Source: Mycobacterium sp. 852002-51163_SCH5372311
Lineage (GTDB): Bacteria; Actinomycetota; Actinomycetes; Mycobacteriales; Mycobacteriaceae
Reading direction: 5' to 3'
DNA: 64,000 bases
NCBI RefSeq assembly: GCF_001667115.1
Contig: NZ_LZIJ01000167.1
Coordinates: forward strand, 1-64,000
Below the pieces are notes generated by a model, which was not told the origin of the DNA, made no database searches, and was given only the letters and a program-made list of their open reading frames with translations. Numbering within the stretch: position 1 is the stretch's first letter; each line of letters starts with the position of its first letter. The position numbers and the translations under genes are program-made. Positions 59,384 through 64,000 of the stretch are shown in pieces.

Positions 59384-61893
59384 GTGATCCTCGCGGATAG
59401 ACGAACTGTGGTTCCGGCGTCGGGCTTTATGGTGACGTCGTGCATGAGCCCTCGCATGAGGGTGATGCCCCGACCGCGGTGGAGGTTGGCGGCCGGTTGC
59501 GGAGGCTTCCACGAGCCGGTGTCAGTGATCGTCACCTGCACGTGATCGACAAGCGCGAGCGCCCCGAGCCTGATGGTGCCCTCGGGACTGAAACGATGCC
59601 CGTGCTCGATGGCGTTGGCAACAGCTTCTCCGGCCGCGATGAGCACGTTCACAGGCTGATCCGGGTCCACCCGAGCTCGACTTAACCAGCTGCGCAAAGC
59701 TTTTCGGGTTGGCGCGAGATTGCTGGCACGGGCGGGAAACTTTATCTCCAGCGGGGCGGGATGCCGGTACAGCAACATGGCAACGTCGTCTTGATAGCCG
59801 CCGCTTGGTGCGAGACGCGACATGATCTGGGTCGCCAAATCATCCAGCTCCCACGTGAGGCCTTCCTTCAGAAGGCTGGCAGCACGGGATATGCCGTCGT
59901 CCAGTGGAATACGGCGACGTTCCACCAGCCCGTCGGTGTAGAGCAGTAGGGTCGCGTGTGCCCGTAGGGTCACGCGGGCTTCGGGTCGGGGCCGGTCGGG
60001 TCGTATTCCCAATGCGATGGTGTGGCCATCATCGAGTATCCGGGTGGTTCCATCGGCGTGGACCAAAATGGGCGGCGGGTGGCCGGCACTGGAGTACACC
60101 AGTTCACCGGTTTCTGGGTTGAGCACCGCGCAGACGGCGGTGGTGCTCTGGGCACCAGGCAGCCGGGCTGCGAAACGATCAAGTCCCGCGAGAGCGGCTG
60201 CGGGGCTGGGATTCTCGAACAGCAGCGCGCGGCAAGCGCTGCGCACCTGTCCCATTATGGTCGCCGCGGCGAGGCCATGGCCGACGCAGTCACCCACAAT
60301 CAATGCGATGCGGCCGTCGTCCAGGTCGACGACGTCGTACCAGTCACCGCCGACCTGCAGAGGTCGGGTGGCAGCCTGATAGCGCACCGAGAACCCGTGC
60401 GGCAGAGCAGCAGGACCCAGGATTGCGTGTTGCAGCGCAAGCGCTGTTTCGCGCTGCTGATCGACTTGGTGCACCCGTTGCAGGCCCTGGCCCAGGCGGC
60501 CGGCCAGCACGGTTAACAAGGTCTGGTCCTCGAGGGTGAATGGCCGTTGCTCCGCCAGATCGATCCGAACGACAAGCACGCCCTCGGGATGCTGCAGCGC
60601 GATGGCCGCTGTCCCGGGCTTTGTCGTGTTCGGGGTGAGTAGCTCGCCGTCTCGCATCGAGCTGAGCATCTTTCGGGTGTCTGAAGGCAGATCCACCCAC
60701 TGTGTGCTCTCGCCGACCGATACCAAGTCCAATGCGTCAGAAGCATTTTCCGCGGCTGAGGTGTGCGCGGGAAAGGTGACGGCCAAGACCCGTCGTGCCC
60801 GCCATAGTCGACGCAGTTCCTCGGCTGCTGCGTACACAGCGTCATTGACGGTGTCCGCTTGGGCCAGTTCCTGGTTGAGCGCATGTTCGCGACCTGCCGC
60901 CAGCGCCAATGCAATTGCAGCGTGTCGGGCAAAGTCGCTGACCAGGTCGAGGTAATCGTCACCAAAACGCGGCTGATGCGGGTCGCGGGCGACCGCGATC
61001 ACACCAAGCACCGCGTCGTCCGCAATGAGCGGCATGACGATCGCCGAGCGCTCACCGACATCGGTGAATCCTTCGATCGGATATTGGAAGGACTCGGTAA
61101 TCAGCGGTAAGCCGCGGCGCGCAACGCCGCCTGTGGTGGAGCCGTCCATCGGAACCTGCCGACCAATCACCTCCGACGCGTAACGACCTGCGGTGGCGGC
61201 GACAACGAGGGTGTCGACGTCGTCGGCGGGCAGATCGGGCTCTCTCGGAACCAGCAAGATGGCCTGCTCGGCACCGGCCAGCTCGAGCGCTCGGTTCACG
61301 ATGAGTTGCAACGGCCCCGTCTGTGGATCACCGGACAGCAGCGCGGTCGTGATCTCGCGACTTGCCTTCATCCATCGCGCCGACTCACGTTCTCGCTCGA
61401 AAAGTCGCGCGTTGTCGATGGCGGCGGCCGCCGCTGTGGCCAGTGCGCGGACGGCTCTTTCCTGCGCGTCGGTAAACACGCGGTCGGGCCGATCGTCGGC
61501 CAGGTAAAGGTTCCCGAAGATCGCTGCCCGCACCTTGATCGGTATTCCGAGGAATGCGCGCATCGGTGCGCCATCTGCGCGCAGTTCGGACGCCTGCGGA
61601 TGTTGACTCAAATCATCGAGGCGCAGACCGTCGCCTACCTGGACACCGCCGAGCCGCCGCGCTGTGTCCTCGTCGATTCCCGTGTGGACGAATGAGACCA
61701 GGGTGCCGTCAGGCGCGAGTATGCCCAGCGCCCCATATCGGGCACCGGTCAATTCGATCGCCCCACTGACGATTCGCCGCAACGTCACATTCAGATCGAG
61801 ATCGGAACCGATTTCGACGATGACCCGCACCAGTTGTTCCATCTGGTCGTTAGCTGCCTGCAGCTCGCCAAACTGTTCATTCACTCGGCTCAC
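59380..61893 (-). CDS. GAF sensor / SpoIIE-type PP2C phosphatase / RsbW-like ATPase
   Basis: 837 residues from GTG 61893. The first GAF domain (VTLRRIVSGAIELTGARYGALGIL to MRAFLGIPIKVRAAIFGNLYLADD) resembles the DevS/DosT GAF-A domain, but the haem His of that family is replaced (ADGAPMRAFLG). One or two further GAF-like domains follow. The SpoIIE phosphatase has GGDWYDVVDLDDGRIALIVGDCVGHGLAA and GGYQDDVAMLLY metal Asp residues. The C-terminus is an RsbW-like HATPase (AAGEAVANAIEHGH, RGRGITLMRGLM). Architecture recalls Rv1364c with the STAS part as a separate gene. It probably converts a cytoplasmic signal to sigma-factor release. Confidence 0.92.
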   Translation of the reverse strand: MSRVNEQFGELQAANDQMEQLVRVIVEIGSDLDLNVTLRRIVSGAIELTGARYGALGILAPDGTLVSFVHTGIDEDTARRLGGVQVGDGLRLDDLSQHPQASELRADGAPMRAFLGIPIKVRAAIFGNLYLADDRPDRVFTDAQERAVRALATAAAAAIDNARLFERERESARWMKASREITTALLSGDPQTGPLQLIVNRALELAGAEQAILLVPREPDLPADDVDTLVVAATAGRYASEVIGRQVPMDGSTTGGVARRGLPLITESFQYPIEGFTDVGERSAIVMPLIADDAVLGVIAVARDPHQPRFGDDYLDLVSDFARHAAIALALAAGREHALNQELAQADTVNDAVYAAAEELRRLWRARRVLAVTFPAHTSAAENASDALDLVSVGESTQWVDLPSDTRKMLSSMRDGELLTPNTTKPGTAAIALQHPEGVLVVRIDLAEQRPFTLEDQTLLTVLAGRLGQGLQRVHQVDQQRETALALQHAILGPAALPHGFSVRYQAATRPLQVGGDWYDVVDLDDGRIALIVGDCVGHGLAAATIMGQVRSACRALLFENPSPAAALAGLDRFAARLPGAQSTTAVCAVLNPETGELVYSSAGHPPPILVHADGTTRILDDGHTIALGIRPDRPRPEARVTLRAHATLLLYTDGLVERRRIPLDDGISRAASLLKEGLTWELDDLATQIMSRLAPSGGYQDDVAMLLYRHPAPLEIKFPARASNLAPTRKALRSWLSRARVDPDQPVNVLIAAGEAVANAIEHGHRFSPEGTIRLGALALVDHVQVTITDTGSWKPPQPAANLHRGRGITLMRGLMHDVTIKPDAGTTVRLSARIT

Positions 61894-62032
61894 CGGCTCA
61901 CGGATGATCTGCCAGGAGATTGCGGGTCCGCCGGTCGCTGTCCATGACTACAAACCTAATCGGTCAAGGTGCGTCACCACAGCGTTAACCGACGACCCGA
62001 CTTCGGAAGTCTGCGTGGTTCTAGCCACGGGC

Positions 62033-62097
62033 GCGTTGATTCTGCGCTGGGGGCGCGGCGCACTCGAGCTTTTGCGCCATAGACGCATAGCCAATGC
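62033..62097 (+). repeat. 65-bp repeat, copy 2
   Basis: Same orientation as 58947-59011, 56 of 65 positions shared. It sits upstream of the phosphatase gene, in the 418-base gap 61894-62311 before vapB. No other structure or gene is seen in that gap. Confidence 0.8.
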
Positions 62098-62311
62098 GGA
62101 TCGCGTGGTACTCGTCTGCGAGTTTGTGAAGATTGCCAGCGGCTATCGGCGGCTTCCCGTACGGTGCAATCGCGTCGCGATTTTGGGCGACAATGTGCAA
62201 GTTTCCGGGTCGATTTGGTAAGGCCTTTGGTCGCGGTGCACAGCTCATTACAGATGGCCGCACGACCCAACTGGTCTGCATCAAGCCTTACAGTGATGTA
62301 TGTTGTGGTGT

Positions 62312-62569
62312 ATGAAGCGGACGAACATCTACCTCGACGAGGAGCAGACGGCGGCACTCGACCGACTGGCGGTGCAAGAGGGCGTGTCCCGTGCTGAAGT
62401 GATTCGCCAGCTCCTGGACCGCGCGCTGTCGAGTTCCGAAGCGAGTCTCGCCTCAGACCTTCACGCAATTGAACATTCGTTCGGCGCTCTGCGTGATGTT
62501 GACGTGACGGTACGAGGACGGGGCGGCCGCGAAGAGCACCTTGCACGAATCTGGGGCCGCTCATCGTGA
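62312..62569 (+). CDS. vapB: VapB-type ribbon-helix-helix antitoxin
   Basis: 85 residues from ATG 62312. MKRTNIYLDEEQTAALDRLAVQEGVSRAEVIRQLLDRAL is the ribbon-helix-helix DNA-binding domain. The C-terminal part (VDVTVRGRGGREEHLARIWGRSS) would wrap the toxin. The stop overlaps the toxin start (GTGA), typical of vapBC. Direct repeats TGTATG occur just upstream (62297-62312), a possible autoregulatory site. Confidence 0.9.
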   Translation: MKRTNIYLDEEQTAALDRLAVQEGVSRAEVIRQLLDRALSSSEASLASDLHAIEHSFGALRDVDVTVRGRGGREEHLARIWGRSS

Positions 62570-62955
62570 TGTTGGTCGACTCGGATGTGTTGATCGCGCA
62601 TCTACGCGGGTTTGGCGCGGCGCAAGACTGGCTCATCGGCGCTCGAAGCGAGGGCCCCCTCGCGGTTAGTGTGGTGTCGATAGCCGAGCTTGTCGGCGAC
62701 ATGCGGTCAGTTGAGCTTCGCGAAGTGTGGCAACTGCTTTCATCGTTTCGCGCGGAACCGGTGACAGAGATCATCGCTCGACGTGCCGGCGAAATGATGC
62801 GCCGATATCGCCGCAGTCACACCGGTATTGGACTCGGCGACTACCTCATCGCAGCAACCGCGGATGTCAAAGGGCTGGATCTGGCAACGCTGAACGTACG
62901 ACACTTCCCGATGTTCAAACATCTGCGACCACCATTTGCGACACCGGCTGGGTAG
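62566..62955 (+). CDS. vapC: VapC-type PIN-domain ribonuclease toxin
   Basis: 129 residues from GTG 62566 (ATG 62569 also possible). PIN acidic residues are visible: Asp in MLVDSDVLIAHL, Glu in VVSIAELVGD, Asp in IGLGDYLIAATA, and the LATLNVRHFPMF end strand. It should be a Mg-dependent endoribonuclease held inactive by VapB; the RNA target is unknown. Both genes look intact. Confidence 0.92.
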   Translation: MMLVDSDVLIAHLRGFGAAQDWLIGARSEGPLAVSVVSIAELVGDMRSVELREVWQLLSSFRAEPVTEIIARRAGEMMRRYRRSHTGIGLGDYLIAATADVKGLDLATLNVRHFPMFKHLRPPFATPAG

Positions 62956-63100
62956 CCGTCTTAAAAGACGCCCGGCCCATGTGTTGTGGACTGTCGAGTA
63001 GTCGCGCACGCGCCGCTTACGCAGGCGAGTTAGCCAGGGCTGCAAGCGAAGTGAACACAACCGCCGCCGCACCGAGAAGCGTTGATGACCGAATGAGACG

Positions 63101-63244
63101 ATGCCCGCGTGGATGCAGGCGAACGCATCCGGCGAATCACAAACTGCTCACTTGACCGCCCGCCGTCGTGAGCGAGATGTTTCGTTGATGTGGGGTCAGC
63201 ACGGTGTGGAGGATCTATCCATCTTTCGGCAGATCGTGATGTGA
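63101..63244 (+). CDS. Short ORF of unknown function
   Basis: 47 codons, ATG to TGA, including RRRERDVSLMWGQHGVEDLSIFRQIVM. The composition looks protein-like and it may be the 3' end of a decayed gene. There is no ribosome site and no recognised family. It is the only candidate gene in the 388-base gap 62956-63343. Confidence 0.2.
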   Translation: MPAWMQANASGESQTAHLTARRRERDVSLMWGQHGVEDLSIFRQIVM

Positions 63245-63305
63245 GTGCCCAACAACTTTGGATGAAGTACCAAGGCGGGATTGTCCCGTATAGCTGATAA
63301 GTTCC

Positions 63306-63333
63306 CTAACGTCAGCTTTGTAAGGGACGTTAG
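63306..63333. promoter_or_regulatory. Inverted repeat upstream of the CFA synthase gene
   Basis: CTAACGTC (63306-63313) pairs perfectly with GACGTTAG (63326-63333) across 12 bases, ending ten bases before the ATG. The position suggests a repressor site over the promoter or leader. No regulator is visible in the window. Confidence 0.5.
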
Positions 63334-63343
63334 AATAAGCCTT

Positions 63344-64000
63344 ATGCTGCTGTTTGACCGGGCTTTTCGGAAGCTCATCAAGCAGGGCGAGCTGATCGTT
63401 TCCGACGCGGACGGCAAAGTCTATCGCTACGGTGTGCCCTATCCCGGCCGCGACCCGGTTGCGGTCCGATTCACCACAAAGTCCACCTCGCGCAAGATCG
63501 TGATGGCACCGTCATTGGGCACGGGCGAGGCCTATATGGATGGCCGGCTGGTGATGGAGCAGGGCGACATCCATGCTTTGCTGGACCTCGTCACCTGGAA
63601 CAACCGTTGGGAAAAGCGCAGCGATCTGCGCAATGTCGAAGCCAAGTCGCGGCTTCCGGGCGATCCATTCGGCTGGCTGCGCACCTATAACCAGGAGCGG
63701 CGCTCGAAGCGCAACGTGGCGCATCATTATGATCTGTCGGCGCGGCTCTACGATCTCTTTCTCGACTCGGACCGCCAATATAGCTGCGCCTACTTCACCG
63801 ATCGCGACAATCCCCTCGAGCAAGCGCAGCTCGACAAGAAGGCGCATATCGCCGCAAAGCTTTACCTCAAGCCCGGCATGAAGGTGCTCGATATCGGCTG
63901 CGGCTGGGGCGGAATGGCGCTCTATCTCCATGAGAAGACAGGGGTCGAGGTGCTCGGCATCACCCTCTCGGAAGAGCAACTCAGGATCGCGCGCGAGCGA
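63344..64000 (+). CDS. Cyclopropane-fatty-acyl-phospholipid synthase, 5' part (runs off the window)
   Basis: 219 codons are present, open to the window end. MLLFDRAFRKLIKQGELIV, LGTGEAYMDGRLVMEQGDIHALLDLV, NVAHHYDLSARLYDLFLDSDRQYSCAYF and VLDIGCGWGGMALYL are the CFA synthase pattern with SAM-binding motif I. The enzyme adds a methylene bridge to unsaturated phospholipid acyl chains. Codon use (many TAT, GAT, CAT, AAT, CTC) and wording resemble alphaproteobacterial enzymes more than the mycobacterial CmaA/PcaA or UfaA1 types, so transfer is likely. ATG 63344 begins the conserved sequence. Confidence 0.9.
   Translation, partial: MLLFDRAFRKLIKQGELIVSDADGKVYRYGVPYPGRDPVAVRFTTKSTSRKIVMAPSLGTGEAYMDGRLVMEQGDIHALLDLVTWNNRWEKRSDLRNVEAKSRLPGDPFGWLRTYNQERRSKRNVAHHYDLSARLYDLFLDSDRQYSCAYFTDRDNPLEQAQLDKKAHIAAKLYLKPGMKVLDIGCGWGGMALYLHEKTGVEVLGITLSEEQLRIARER

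Overview
The window looks like a high-GC chromosomal segment of a non-tuberculous Mycobacterium. The evidence is a complete ten-gene Mce operon, a locus in the same order as M. tuberculosis pknE-pknF-Rv1747 (receptor kinases plus a double-FHA ABC exporter), a TIGR00027-type methyltransferase, and many mycobacterial TetR, DUF2505 and deazaflavin-nitroreductase genes. Gene calls come from reading the translated sequence; no database search was run.

Layout. 0.2-3 kb: a two-gene unit encoding a cysteine-dioxygenase-like cupin fused to a caspase/CHAT-like domain and a methyltransferase, followed by an Asp/Glu racemase. 3-8.4 kb: a zinc-ribbon cyclase-AAA protein, a VOC remnant, a DoxX-like protein, a PNPOx-like protein and an aldo/keto reductase. 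8.4-25.4 kb: an expanded pknE-pknF-Rv1747 locus. It holds the Rv1747-like FHA-ABC exporter, an inserted accessory block (AbrB-like protein, cyclase-like protein, RelE-like protein, acyl-CoA synthetase, amidohydrolase), three tandem PknF-like kinases with an eight-cysteine outer domain, a CaiB-type CoA transferase, a PknE-like kinase and a PknH-sensor-like lipoprotein. 25.4-30.7 kb: a glycosyltransferase with a divergent TetR, a TetR-hemerythrin cassette between direct repeats, a Ddn-like nitroreductase, a methyltransferase and a small Gly-Pro repeat secreted protein.

30.7-43.1 kb is one unbroken 12.4-kb gene. It encodes an AfsR/SARP-type DNA-binding front end, a BTAD, a class III nucleotide cyclase domain, an AAA/STAND ATPase and a TPR-like region. 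These are followed by ten tandem copies of a ~271-residue unit, each made of two NTF2/SnoaL-like halves. This is the most striking object in the window. 43.1-47.3 kb holds palindromic and minisatellite repeats, a methyltransferase, an SRPBCC protein, an S51-type peptidase and an Ala/Glu heptad-repeat membrane protein.

47.3-58.7 kb is an Mce import operon on the minus strand (yrbEA-yrbEB-mceA to mceF-Mce-associated protein-secreted protein), with 3-4-base stop/start overlaps between the six mce genes. A divergent TetR gene lies opposite, with clustered GATAGC half-sites between them. 59-62 kb is a stress-type switch (STAS protein plus GAF-SpoIIE-HATPase protein) with direct 65-bp repeats on either side. 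62.3-63 kb is a VapBC toxin-antitoxin pair. From 63.3 kb to the window edge is the start of a cyclopropane-fatty-acyl-phospholipid synthase whose protein and codon use look alphaproteobacterial.

Taken together, the window is rich in signalling (five receptor-type or cyclase-type ATPase/kinase systems), lipid-envelope transport and small repeat families. Two repeat families are dispersed: a palindromic element with AGCGACAA/TTGTCGCT arms (three copies) and a 65-bp element (two copies). No tRNA, rRNA, CRISPR array or insertion-sequence transposase was seen.
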